From assembly GCA_002471195.1 (NCBI GenBank), contig DKPN01000014.1:17913-81912 (forward strand): a stretch of DNA of 64,000 nt. Reading direction: 5' to 3'. The notes under the pieces are model-generated. The model made no database searches. It was not told the DNA's origin and worked only from the letters and a program-made list of their open reading frames with translations. Position 1 is the stretch's first letter. Every line of letters starts with the position of its first letter. The DNA is from Bacteroides sp. UBA7333. Its GTDB lineage: Bacteria > Bacteroidota > Bacteroidia > Bacteroidales > Bacteroidaceae. Shown here one piece after another: positions 47,185-56,166 of the stretch. Made by a program: the position numbers and the translations under genes.

Positions 47185-48651
47185 ATGAATCCGATTTCTG
47201 TTATTATTACCATGTTAGTATATTTTGCCTTCTTATTTGCCATTTCGTATGTTGCAAGCAAAAAGGCCGACAATGCCGGTTTCTTTACAGGAAACAGAAA
47301 GCAGCCTTGGTTTGTGGTAGCATTTGCCATGATTGGTGCTACTATATCGGGGGTTACATTTGTTTCGGTGCCCGGCATGGTGGCATCCAGTGGATTTTCG
47401 TATCTACAAATGGTATTGGGCTTTGTGGTAGGACAATTTATTATTGCGTTTGTTTTGGTTCCGCTTTTTTATAAAATGAACTTGGTTTCTATCTATGAAT
47501 ATTTAAACAACCGATTTGGATTTTCGTCGTATCGAACAGGGGCGCTGTTTTTCTTCGTATCCAAAATGCTAGGTGCATCGGTACGCCTGTTTCTGGTGTG
47601 CCTTATTTTGCAAATGTTGGTGTTCGAGCCTTTCCATCTACCCTTTATATTGAACGTAGTCATAACGGTAGCCATTGTGTGGCTTTACACTTTCAAAGGC
47701 GGAGTGAAATCATTGATTTGGACAGATACGCTGAAAACAACTTGCTTAATTGTGTCGGTGGTATTATGCATCCATTACATTGCATCAACATTTAGCTTAG
47801 GTGCAGTCGAAACCCTACAAACCATTCGAAACAGCGAGTTTTCGCGGATGTTTTTCTTTGACGACGTGAATGATAAACGATACTTTTTCAAACAATTTTT
47901 TGCCGGTGTATTTACAGTAATTGCCATGACCGGACTCGATCAAGATATGATGCAACGCAATTTAAGTTGCAAAAACTTTAAAGACGCGCAAAAAAACATG
48001 ATCATCAGCGTAATATTACAGTTTGTGGTGATTGCGATGTTTTTAATGCTGGGCGTATTGTTGTATGTGTATGCCACCCATCAAGGCATTGCACTGCCCA
48101 CTAAGAGCGACGAATTGTTTCCACTGATTGCAACGGGACATTACTTCCCGGTTATTGTCGGCATTCTATTTATAGTAGGACTCACAGCATCGGCTTACTC
48201 GGCAGGCGGTTCGGCTTTGACTTCGCTTACCACATCGTTTACAATCGATATATTGCAGGCCAAAAACAAATCGGACAACAAGCTGAAAAGGATCAGAGAA
48301 AGAGTACATGTGGGAATGGCTTTCTTGATGGCTGTCACCATCTTTGTGTTTGGCCTATTAAATAATACCAGTGTTATCGATGCGGTGTATATTTTGGCCA
48401 GCTATACTTATGGGCCCATATTGGGCATGTTTGCATTTGGAATATTTACCAAATGGATGGTTCGCGATCGTTATATCCCTATTGTAGCATTACTATCTCC
48501 GGCATTATGCTATGTTCTACAGCGCAACTCCGAAAGCTGGTTCGACGGATATCAGTTTAGCTATGAGCTATTGATTTTTAATGCCCTATTTACATTTATA
48601 GGACTCTGTTTGCTCATTCAAAGTAAAAAAACCGTAACTGCCGCTGTATGA
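47185..48651 (+). CDS. Sodium:solute symporter (SSS family)
   Basis: This 488-residue inner-membrane protein has about 13 hydrophobic helices and SSS-family features: GFFTGNRKQPWFVVAFAM, GATISGVTFVSVPG near the first helices, and the sodium-site-like GLTASAYSAGGSALTSL. It opens the twelve-gene operon and overlaps the next gene by 4 bases (ATGA). By position it is a good candidate for inner-membrane uptake of MurNAc or another wall-derived sugar, which MurK downstream would phosphorylate. The AmpG-like permease in the same operon is an alternative route for larger fragments. Family members also carry sialic acid, proline or glucose, so the substrate is inferred from context. Confidence 0.85.
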   Translation: MNPISVIITMLVYFAFLFAISYVASKKADNAGFFTGNRKQPWFVVAFAMIGATISGVTFVSVPGMVASSGFSYLQMVLGFVVGQFIIAFVLVPLFYKMNLVSIYEYLNNRFGFSSYRTGALFFFVSKMLGASVRLFLVCLILQMLVFEPFHLPFILNVVITVAIVWLYTFKGGVKSLIWTDTLKTTCLIVSVVLCIHYIASTFSLGAVETLQTIRNSEFSRMFFFDDVNDKRYFFKQFFAGVFTVIAMTGLDQDMMQRNLSCKNFKDAQKNMIISVILQFVVIAMFLMLGVLLYVYATHQGIALPTKSDELFPLIATGHYFPVIVGILFIVGLTASAYSAGGSALTSLTTSFTIDILQAKNKSDNKLKRIRERVHVGMAFLMAVTIFVFGLLNNTSVIDAVYILASYTYGPILGMFAFGIFTKWMVRDRYIPIVALLSPALCYVLQRNSESWFDGYQFSYELLIFNALFTFIGLCLLIQSKKTVTAAV

Positions 48652-50504
48652 AAAGATTCAATCTGATAATATCGATAATTGTATTGCTGTGCATCCATGT
48701 GGTTCATGCACAGCAAAAGCAGGAGTTTCAATTTGCACTTCTCACCGATTTGCATATTACTCATAAAGGCAATGCAATGGACGATTTAATGATGGCGGTG
48801 CATCAAATCAATCATACACCTGCTATTGAGTTCGTATTGGTATCGGGCGATATCACAGAAGAAGGCGATGGACAATCATTGCGAAAGGCAAAAAGTGCTC
48901 TCGACCAATTGAACGCACCCTACTATATTGTGCCCGGCAACCATGAAACAAAATGGAGCGAAAGCGGTGCTACCGACTTCTGTAAGATTTTTGGTGAAGA
49001 GCGTTTTGTGTTCGAACATAAGGGTTATCAGTTTATAGGTTTCAATACCGGCCCCCTATTAAAGATGGCCGATGGCCATGTAGCGCCTCAAGACATAGCG
49101 TGGACTGTTGAACAACTCAAGAATAAAAAGAAAGATACACCGACATTTATCGTCACACACTATCCACTGTTGAAAACCGATGTAGACAACTGGTATGAGT
49201 TGATTGAGGCAGTATACCCCTACCATATTTGTTCGTTTATTGGAGGCCATTATCATCAAAACAGAGTGATCGATTATGACGGATTAACCGGTATATTAGG
49301 CCGGTCGACATTAAGAGGAAAAGATACGAAAGGAGGGTATACCCTATTAGAGGTTCGCAACGACTCTTTAATCCTATACGAGCATCGCATTCAGGAGCAG
49401 CCTCATCAATGGGCAGCTATCCACATCAGCTCTCCCAATAGAGAAGTGGCTATGAATAAAATCGATTATCCCGACTATTCTGTAAACATAGCCTACCCCG
49501 AAGTAAAAAGTGTGTGGCAAATCAACACCGGTGTTGGCATTTATGCTTCGCCTATCACCGATGGAAAAAAAGTATTTGTGGCAAATGATGAGGGGTATGT
49601 TAGCGCCCATCGCCTTGAGGATGGAAAACCGATATGGCAATTCAAAGCCGGCAAACGCATTATAGGGACACCTGCTACATGCAATGGAGTTCTTGTATTC
49701 GGATCGGCCGATCACTACATTTATGGACTCAATACCAAAAACGGAAAGTGTAAGTGGAAAATAAAAACGAATGGCGCTGTATTGGGTGCTGTTCGTATCG
49801 ACAATAATATAGCCTATATTGGCGGTAGCGATGGTGTGTTTAGGGCCATATACATTAAAAATGGTGATATCGTTTGGACATATCATCCTGTAAAAGGCTA
49901 TGTGGAAACACGTCCGCTGATTGAAGGCGAAAAGGTAATATTCGGCGCATGGGATAACACCTTATATGCTTTAAACAAAAAAAACGGACATGAATACTGG
50001 AAATGGAATGGGGGGATAAACCGAATGCACTATTCGCCTGCGGCTGTATGGCCGGTAGCAGCTCACAATAAGGTATTTATAGCCGATCCGAAACGTGCAT
50101 TAACGGCTATTGACCTGAATACAGGCGAAACTGTGTGGCGCACCAATCAATCGAAAGTACGTGAAACGATAGGAGTTTCGGAAGATAAAAAAAGAATCTA
50201 TAGCAAAACCATGAACGATAGTATTGTTTGTTTCTCGACCGAAGAAGAGATTCCTAAGCAATATTGGGCCAGCTATGTAGGTTTTGGATATGAACATGCT
50301 CCATCCATGCAAATAGAAACAGATGGATTGATGTATGGCAGTACAAAAAACGGATTAATATTTGCACTTCATCCGCTGACAGGAGGGGTGGTATGGAAAC
50401 ATAAAATAGAAAACTCTCTGATCAACACCATCGAGGGCTTGCCAGAGAAACGGATATTATATACCACTTCAGGTGGCAAAGTAGGACTATTAAAATTTGA
50501 ATAA
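48648..50504 (+). CDS. Metallophosphoesterase fused to a PQQ-type beta-propeller, exported
   Basis: This 618-residue protein has a signal peptide (ending HVVHAQQ), a calcineurin-like phosphoesterase domain (about 25-250) with all metal motifs (LLTDLHI, VSGDITEEGD, PGNHETKW, VTHYPLL, GGHYHQN), and then a PQQ/pyrrolo-quinoline-quinone-like propeller (about 290-618: VWQINTGVGIYASPI, YIYGLNTKNGKCKWK, TLYALNKKNGHEYWKW). The propeller probably binds a glycan or acts as a scaffold; I see no evidence for PQQ binding. Start overlaps the symporter stop. In this operon it could remove phosphate from wall-derived sugars, for example after a NAGPA enzyme has exposed a 6-phosphate. That role is inference. 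Confidence 0.85.
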   Translation: MKRFNLIISIIVLLCIHVVHAQQKQEFQFALLTDLHITHKGNAMDDLMMAVHQINHTPAIEFVLVSGDITEEGDGQSLRKAKSALDQLNAPYYIVPGNHETKWSESGATDFCKIFGEERFVFEHKGYQFIGFNTGPLLKMADGHVAPQDIAWTVEQLKNKKKDTPTFIVTHYPLLKTDVDNWYELIEAVYPYHICSFIGGHYHQNRVIDYDGLTGILGRSTLRGKDTKGGYTLLEVRNDSLILYEHRIQEQPHQWAAIHISSPNREVAMNKIDYPDYSVNIAYPEVKSVWQINTGVGIYASPITDGKKVFVANDEGYVSAHRLEDGKPIWQFKAGKRIIGTPATCNGVLVFGSADHYIYGLNTKNGKCKWKIKTNGAVLGAVRIDNNIAYIGGSDGVFRAIYIKNGDIVWTYHPVKGYVETRPLIEGEKVIFGAWDNTLYALNKKNGHEYWKWNGGINRMHYSPAAVWPVAAHNKVFIADPKRALTAIDLNTGETVWRTNQSKVRETIGVSEDKKRIYSKTMNDSIVCFSTEEEIPKQYWASYVGFGYEHAPSMQIETDGLMYGSTKNGLIFALHPLTGGVVWKHKIENSLINTIEGLPEKRILYTTSGGKVGLLKFE

Positions 50505-50526
50505 TAACAATCTAAAATAAAAGAAT

Positions 50527-52026
50527 ATGAAAACTCTAATCAATTGTTTTATACCTTATGCAGATACAGCTCAAGCAGAGCAAACTATTAAAAATCTAAA
50601 GGAAACGGGAGTAGTAGACACGATCTACTTGCTATCGAACCAAAGTATCGAGACTGTACCCGAGGGATGTGTGGCGTTGCAAATTACGCATCTCAACGCA
50701 TCGAAAACAATGTTAGAGATTGCCAAACATGCCACAACACCCTATACGCTGTTATATACGAAGTACAGCACGTTGCAGTTGGGATTGTTTGCACTCGATA
50801 GAATGATGCAAATAGCCGACGATAATTTGGCAGGTATGGTATATGCCGATCATTATCAAATGGTAGACGGAAAACAACGCATGGCACCGGTTATCGATTA
50901 TCAATTTGGCAGCTTGCGCGACGATTTCAATTTCGGTTCGGTATTACTATTCAATTCATGCTACTTTAAAGAGTCTACCTTACGTTTAGAAACTCCATAC
51001 GAAGCAGCGGGTTTATACGACTTGCGTTTGAAGATTTCGCAACTTTACGAAATAGTGCATATCAATGAGTATCTATATACTGAAATAGAAGATGACAATC
51101 GCAAAAGCGGCGAAAAGATATTTGATTATGTAGATCCTAAAAACCGTAGTGTTCAACTAGAAATGGAGAATGCTTGCACCGAACATCTAAAAGAGATTGA
51201 AGGGTATCTGGAACCCATTTTTGAGAAAATAGAATTTGACGATGAGAAGTTTGAGTATGAAGCGTCGGTTATCATTCCTGTTCGCAATCGCATTCGTACC
51301 ATACGCGATGCCATCAATTCGGTTTTAATGCAGAAGACGAACTTCAAATTCAACTTAATTATTATAGACAACCACTCTACCGACGGAACCACCGAAGCTA
51401 TCGACGAGTTTAAGTCGGACGAACGATTAATTCATATCATTCCTCAAAGAAACGATTTGGGCATTGGAGGCTGTTGGAATGTAGGCGTGCACCATAAAGA
51501 TTGCGGAAAGTTTGCAGTTCAGTTAGACAGCGATGATGTGTATAAAGACGAGAACACATTGCAAATTATGGTAAATGCTTTCTACGAACAAAACTGTGCT
51601 ATGGTAGTAGGCACTTATATGATGACCGACTTCAACATGAATATGATTGCTCCGGGCATTATCGACCATAAAGAATGGACACCCGAAAACGGAAGAAACA
51701 ATGCACTACGCATTAACGGACTAGGTGCTCCACGAGCTTTCTACACTCCTATATTACGCGAAATTAAAGTGCCCAACACCAGTTATGGAGAGGATTATGC
51801 ATTGGGATTAAGGTTCTCGCGCAATTATCAAATTGGCCGTGTATACGAAGTGGTGTACCTATGCCGTCGCTGGGATGACAATTCGGATGCATCGCTCGAT
51901 ATTATTAAAATGAACGGGCACAATCTATATAAAGACCGCATCCGTACTTGGGAATTGGATGCTCGTGTTACAATGAACTATTTGTCGAATGATGCAAACG
52001 AAGAGTATGATCCGGAACTTAATTGA
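50527..52026 (+). CDS. Family 2 glycosyltransferase-like protein
   Basis: This 499-residue cytoplasmic protein has a GT-A family 2 domain in its second half, starting ASVIIPVRNRIRTIRDAINS (about 246), with DNHSTDGTTE, the nucleotide-sugar/metal motif QLDSDD (about 334-337), and LGAPRAFY with SYGEDYALGLR. The first half is itself GT-A-like (LINCFIPYADTAQAEQTIKN) and may be a degenerate second domain. No membrane segment is seen. A transferase in an otherwise catabolic operon is unexpected; it might reuse recovered sugars for the cell's own envelope. Its end overlaps the DUF4922 gene. Confidence 0.8.
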   Translation: MKTLINCFIPYADTAQAEQTIKNLKETGVVDTIYLLSNQSIETVPEGCVALQITHLNASKTMLEIAKHATTPYTLLYTKYSTLQLGLFALDRMMQIADDNLAGMVYADHYQMVDGKQRMAPVIDYQFGSLRDDFNFGSVLLFNSCYFKESTLRLETPYEAAGLYDLRLKISQLYEIVHINEYLYTEIEDDNRKSGEKIFDYVDPKNRSVQLEMENACTEHLKEIEGYLEPIFEKIEFDDEKFEYEASVIIPVRNRIRTIRDAINSVLMQKTNFKFNLIIIDNHSTDGTTEAIDEFKSDERLIHIIPQRNDLGIGGCWNVGVHHKDCGKFAVQLDSDDVYKDENTLQIMVNAFYEQNCAMVVGTYMMTDFNMNMIAPGIIDHKEWTPENGRNNALRINGLGAPRAFYTPILREIKVPNTSYGEDYALGLRFSRNYQIGRVYEVVYLCRRWDDNSDASLDIIKMNGHNLYKDRIRTWELDARVTMNYLSNDANEEYDPELN

Positions 52027-52927
52027 TGAACAACTCCAAAATTGGGATTTGGCTAAAGAAAACTATCAAGCCTTAAGCAATGTACGGACAAAAGAGCTGA
52101 ATGTGGATGGGCATTTGTATAAGATACAATTCAATCCGGCTCGTATCGTTTCGTCGGCGGCCAAAGTCGACAAACAGTCTATACAAGAGCGAAAATGTTT
52201 CTTATGTAGCCAGAACAGACCTGAACAACAAAAGGGACTTCCGTTTCTGGATAGATATCAGATATTGGTAAATCCGTTTCCGATATTTCTAAAACATCTC
52301 ACAGTACCCGACAACCAGCATGTAGATCAGCTGATTTTAGACCGATTTGGTGATATGCTTGATTTAGCAAATGAAGCCCACGACTTTATTATTTTCTATA
52401 ATGGTCCTAAATGTGGTGCATCAGCTCCCGATCATATCCACTTTCAGGCGGGGAATAAAGGATTTCTTACCATAGAAAATGATATTTTGCTCCATCAAGG
52501 CGACGTTATTGTGGAAGACAACATCTCGGTACTCCGGCAATTGGAAGACAAGCATCGTCCGGCATTGATCATAGAATCGACAGACAAAAAACGTGCGATA
52601 GAACTCTTTCATATCGTATATCACGCCATGGAAATAAAAGAAGGAGAGCAAGAGCCAATGATGAATCTATTGGCATGGAAAGATAAAAACAAATGGGTCG
52701 CTGTGATATTTCCAAGAGAACAACACCGCCCGTCATGTTATCGTGCAACCGATGAGGATAATATATTGATTAGCCCGGCATCGGTCGATATGGGAGGTGT
52801 ATTTATTACACCGCTCGAAAAGGATTTCCATAAAATTACAGAGAAGGATATCATCAAAATATTAGATGAGGTTTGTCTTTCGCCTAAAAAAAGTGAAGCA
52901 TTAATCGAAAGAATCAAAAACAGATGA
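52007..52927 (+). CDS. DUF4922 protein, HIT/GalT-like nucleotidyltransferase fold
   Basis: This cytoplasmic protein (306 residues from ATG 52007) carries a HIT-type triad segment DHIHFQAG (about 143) after GPKCGASAP, which places it near ATP adenylyltransferases and GalT. FLCSQNRPEQQKGLPF near residue 65 includes a cysteine and lies before NPFPIF, a pattern also seen in GalT-like proteins. I chose ATG 52007 (MIRNLIDEQLQNW) over 51989, which would overlap the glycosyltransferase by 38 bases. It sits between the glycosyltransferase and SpoIID genes with coding overlaps. A role in making or breaking a nucleotide-sugar or sugar-1-phosphate bond is suggested by the fold and context, but no reaction is known to me for this family. 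Confidence 0.8.
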   Translation: MIRNLIDEQLQNWDLAKENYQALSNVRTKELNVDGHLYKIQFNPARIVSSAAKVDKQSIQERKCFLCSQNRPEQQKGLPFLDRYQILVNPFPIFLKHLTVPDNQHVDQLILDRFGDMLDLANEAHDFIIFYNGPKCGASAPDHIHFQAGNKGFLTIENDILLHQGDVIVEDNISVLRQLEDKHRPALIIESTDKKRAIELFHIVYHAMEIKEGEQEPMMNLLAWKDKNKWVAVIFPREQHRPSCYRATDEDNILISPASVDMGGVFITPLEKDFHKITEKDIIKILDEVCLSPKKSEALIERIKNR

Positions 52928-54246
52928 TGAAAGAACCATATATACAAGTTGGAGTCATATCGGGGGCAGTGTTGAAATTCACACTGCTCAATCCTTACAT
53001 AATTGATCGACAAGAGGTGTGTGGACAACAAATCATTGAACTCATCGACCATCGACTTTATTGGAATGGTGAATACTTTGATGAGTTATGTTTCGAACCT
53101 ATCAACGAAAGCACCGATGCATTCGAACTGAATGATGTAACCATCGGTATTAACTTCCATTGGGAACGCAAAGAAGACCAACAATTTATGGGCAGACTAA
53201 AAGTCATAACCGATGGAAACAACTTGCTAGGTATTAATCAAATCAAATTAGAAGATTATCTGACTTCGGTAATATCGTCTGAGATGAGCGCAACGGCCTC
53301 ATTGGAGTTATTGAAAGCACATGCTGTTATTTCGCGTAGCTGGTTGTTGGCACAAATTCAAGCCGATAAAACGGTTACCCATAAAAAAGAATCATACACT
53401 CCTCACAATGAATCGGCCGATGAATTGATTCAATGGTACGATCGTGAAGATCATAGGCTTTTTGATGTTTGCGCCGATGATCATTGCCAAAGATATCAAG
53501 GTATTACAAGAGCCTCTACCGAAATGGTAAAAAAAGCGATTGCCGCCACTAGAGGAAAAGTATTAATCTACAATAATCTAATTTGCGATGCACGCTATTC
53601 GAAATGTTGTGGTGGTGCACTCGAGGAGTTTGAATATTGTTGGGAAGATATACACTATCCGTATTTAAGTAAAAAGAGAGACGTCATACCATCGAAACCA
53701 CTCCCCGATTTACAACAAGAATCGACAGCCTATCAATGGATAAAAGATACCCCCGATGCATTTTGTAATACTACTGATAAAAGTATTTTAGGACAGGTAC
53801 TCAATAACTATGATCAAGAAACCACCGATTTTTATAGATGGAAGGTAGCCTATACGCAACCGGAAATATCAAAATTGATTAAAGAGCGGCTGGGTATTGA
53901 TTTTGGAAATATTATTGATCTAGTTCCGGTAGCACGAGGTGCTTCGGGCCGATTATGGAAGCTTAAAATTGTTGGAACAAAACGCACTCTGATCATAGGC
54001 AAAGAGCTAGAGATAAGACGTGCTCTATCATCCTCCCATCTTTACAGTTCGGCATTTACTGTAGAAAAAGTATTGAAAGAAAAGAATACGATTCCGTCTC
54101 AATTTATATTACATGGTGCCGGATGGGGACATGGAGTAGGTCTTTGCCAAATAGGCGCTGCAGTAATGGGAGAAAAGGGATATGATTATAAACAAATACT
54201 CCTTCATTATTACACCGATGCCAATATTGATACTTTATATCTATAA
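52924..54246 (+). CDS. SpoIID/LytB-domain protein without signal peptide
   Basis: This 440-residue protein has the SpoIID fold. Its active-site segment VISSEMSATASLELLKAHAV carries the Glu (about 120) equivalent to the SpoIID catalytic residue, and the family's end block HGAGWGHGVGLCQIGA is present. SpoIID cleaves peptide-free glycan strands as a lytic transglycosylase. No signal peptide or membrane helix is visible at the N-terminus (MMKEPYIQVGVISGA), so it appears cytoplasmic, unlike SpoIID itself. There are extra Cys/His-rich segments (CADDHCQRYQ, SKCCGGALEEFEYCW). It overlaps the DUF4922 gene by 4 bases and precedes AmpG by 18, so it may act on imported glycan fragments. Confidence 0.85.
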   Translation: MMKEPYIQVGVISGAVLKFTLLNPYIIDRQEVCGQQIIELIDHRLYWNGEYFDELCFEPINESTDAFELNDVTIGINFHWERKEDQQFMGRLKVITDGNNLLGINQIKLEDYLTSVISSEMSATASLELLKAHAVISRSWLLAQIQADKTVTHKKESYTPHNESADELIQWYDREDHRLFDVCADDHCQRYQGITRASTEMVKKAIAATRGKVLIYNNLICDARYSKCCGGALEEFEYCWEDIHYPYLSKKRDVIPSKPLPDLQQESTAYQWIKDTPDAFCNTTDKSILGQVLNNYDQETTDFYRWKVAYTQPEISKLIKERLGIDFGNIIDLVPVARGASGRLWKLKIVGTKRTLIIGKELEIRRALSSSHLYSSAFTVEKVLKEKNTIPSQFILHGAGWGHGVGLCQIGAAVMGEKGYDYKQILLHYYTDANIDTLYL

Positions 54247-54264
54247 CTAAAATGAAATACGACT

Positions 54265-56148
54265 ATGAATAATATAACGAAGAAAACCAATCCATGGGCC
54301 TGGATTCCGACCTTATACTTTGCACAAGGATTGCCTTATGTTGCTGTGATGACTATTTCAGTCATTATGTATAAACGCTTAGGTATATCCAATACCGATA
54401 TTGCTTTGTATACAGGATGGCTCTATTTGCCATGGGTAATCAAACCATTTTGGAGTCCATTTATCGATCTGCTAAAAACCAAACGTTGGTGGATACTAAC
54501 CATGCAGTTTATTTTGGCATTTGCGCTTGCCGGTATAGCCTTTTCCATTCCTACATCTCTATTCTTCCAACTAACATTGGCCGTATTTTGGATCGTAGGT
54601 TTTACATCGGCTACCCACGATATAGCAGCCGACGGATATTATATGCTAGCTCTTACCGAACATGAACAATCGTTCTATGTAGGCATTCGCAGTACGTTTT
54701 ATCGAATTGCTACAGTAGCCGGCCAGGGTTTGTTGGTTATCATAGCCGGATTAATAGAAACCGGTACTGGACTTGAGCCGGCACAACTCACTATTAATGT
54801 AGGACCTAATTATAGTAACAACATAAATCTTCCTACGTTTGCCAATGTAGAAATTGACGATAAAGCAGAGCCTTATTTTTTTTACACCACACCTGTGGTG
54901 AATGCCGGCATGTTTATCGATGCTGTTGATAATCAACAAGCCAAAGAGCGTATCGCATTAATCGAACAAGAAATTAAAGCTTCGAATATAGCGAACGGCT
55001 TTGTGACAAACGAAAATGTAAGCCCCGATAATGTATCGATACAAAAAACAAAAAAAGAGAATGGGTTCACTACATGGGTGAGAGATATGTTTGGAGAAAA
55101 AAGAGAGGCCGTAGATGATGCTGTCGACAATGCTGTTGTAGTGGCAGTTCGTTTATCACAACCGCCTGCAGCAAACGAAACCAAGGTCTTCAACCTAACT
55201 TTTAAAGAAGGTGATCAGAGTATCAAACTTGAACAGAACAAATTGTCGCCTCGATTTGAGTTTAATGCAAACAACTGGGATAAACCGGCTTATTTGCTTT
55301 TTAGGATAGATCATAAAATAAAATCGGAGACATCAGCTGTATTCGAGGGAGCTTCGGGCAATATACCTTTTGCATGGATGATTGTATTTCTTGTTCTCTC
55401 TGTATTTTTCTTTGCTGTGAGTATTTATCATAATTGGGTATTGCCAAAGCCTACCAGTGACCACCCCTCAAAAGATGTGTCAGCACGCAATATCATTAGA
55501 GAATTCTTTGAAACGTTCAAGAGTTTCTTCACCAAAAAACAAGCTTTAGTAGCCATCTTATTTATGTTGCTTTATCGTTTTCCAGAAGCACAATTGGTAA
55601 AACTCATCAACCCTTTCTTGCTTGATCCTATTGATAAAGGAGGATTAGGATTAACTACCGGACAAGTGGGATTTGTATATGGTACGGTCGGTATCATTGG
55701 TTTGACCTTGGGTGGTATTATTGGTGGTTTTGTGGCAGCAAAAGGAGGATTAAAAAAATGGTTGTGGCCTATGGCTTGGAGTATGTCACTTACGTGTTTG
55801 ACTTTTGTTTACCTCAGCTATGCACAAGACCATTCATTGATAACCGTAAACATCTGCATCTTTATTGAGCAGTTTGGTTATGGATTTGGATTCACTGCAT
55901 ACATGTTGTTCTTAATTTACTTCTCGGAAGGCGAACATAAGACAGCTCATTATGCCATTTGTACAGGATTCATGGCATTGGGAATGATGTTGCCGGGAAT
56001 GGCTGCCGGTTGGTTGCAAGAAACAATTGGTTATCGTCATTTCTTTATATGGACCATTATATGTTGTGCTGCAACCATTGCCGTATGTGCTTTCATTAAA
56101 ATCGATCCGAACTTTGGACGAAAAACGGTTGATAACAAAGAAGATTAA
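54265..56148 (+). CDS. ampG: AmpG-like muropeptide permease (MFS) with large periplasmic insert
   Basis: This 627-residue inner-membrane protein has AmpG features: FAQGLPYVAVM in helix 1, GWLYLPWVIKPFWSPFID in helix 2 and FTSATHDIAADGYY in helix 4. AmpG imports GlcNAc-anhydroMurNAc (peptides) in proteobacteria. Between helix 5 (about residue 165) and the helix starting FAWMIVFLVLSVFF (about 366) lies an insert of about 200 mostly hydrophilic residues, predicted periplasmic, with a helical first part (IALIEQEIKASN) and a beta-rich second part (KVFNLTFKEGDQSIKL). Typical AmpG proteins lack such a domain. The insert may bind or select substrate. It is followed 18 bases later by NamZ. Confidence 0.85.
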   Translation: MNNITKKTNPWAWIPTLYFAQGLPYVAVMTISVIMYKRLGISNTDIALYTGWLYLPWVIKPFWSPFIDLLKTKRWWILTMQFILAFALAGIAFSIPTSLFFQLTLAVFWIVGFTSATHDIAADGYYMLALTEHEQSFYVGIRSTFYRIATVAGQGLLVIIAGLIETGTGLEPAQLTINVGPNYSNNINLPTFANVEIDDKAEPYFFYTTPVVNAGMFIDAVDNQQAKERIALIEQEIKASNIANGFVTNENVSPDNVSIQKTKKENGFTTWVRDMFGEKREAVDDAVDNAVVVAVRLSQPPAANETKVFNLTFKEGDQSIKLEQNKLSPRFEFNANNWDKPAYLLFRIDHKIKSETSAVFEGASGNIPFAWMIVFLVLSVFFFAVSIYHNWVLPKPTSDHPSKDVSARNIIREFFETFKSFFTKKQALVAILFMLLYRFPEAQLVKLINPFLLDPIDKGGLGLTTGQVGFVYGTVGIIGLTLGGIIGGFVAAKGGLKKWLWPMAWSMSLTCLTFVYLSYAQDHSLITVNICIFIEQFGYGFGFTAYMLFLIYFSEGEHKTAHYAICTGFMALGMMLPGMAAGWLQETIGYRHFFIWTIICCAATIAVCAFIKIDPNFGRKTVDNKED

Positions 56149-56166
56149 TTACCAATAAAAATCATT

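Noticed and set aside
48648..50504. PQQ-dependent dehydrogenase
   Set aside because: The propeller repeats lack the adjoining-cysteine and catalytic residues of quinoprotein dehydrogenases and follow a phosphoesterase domain.
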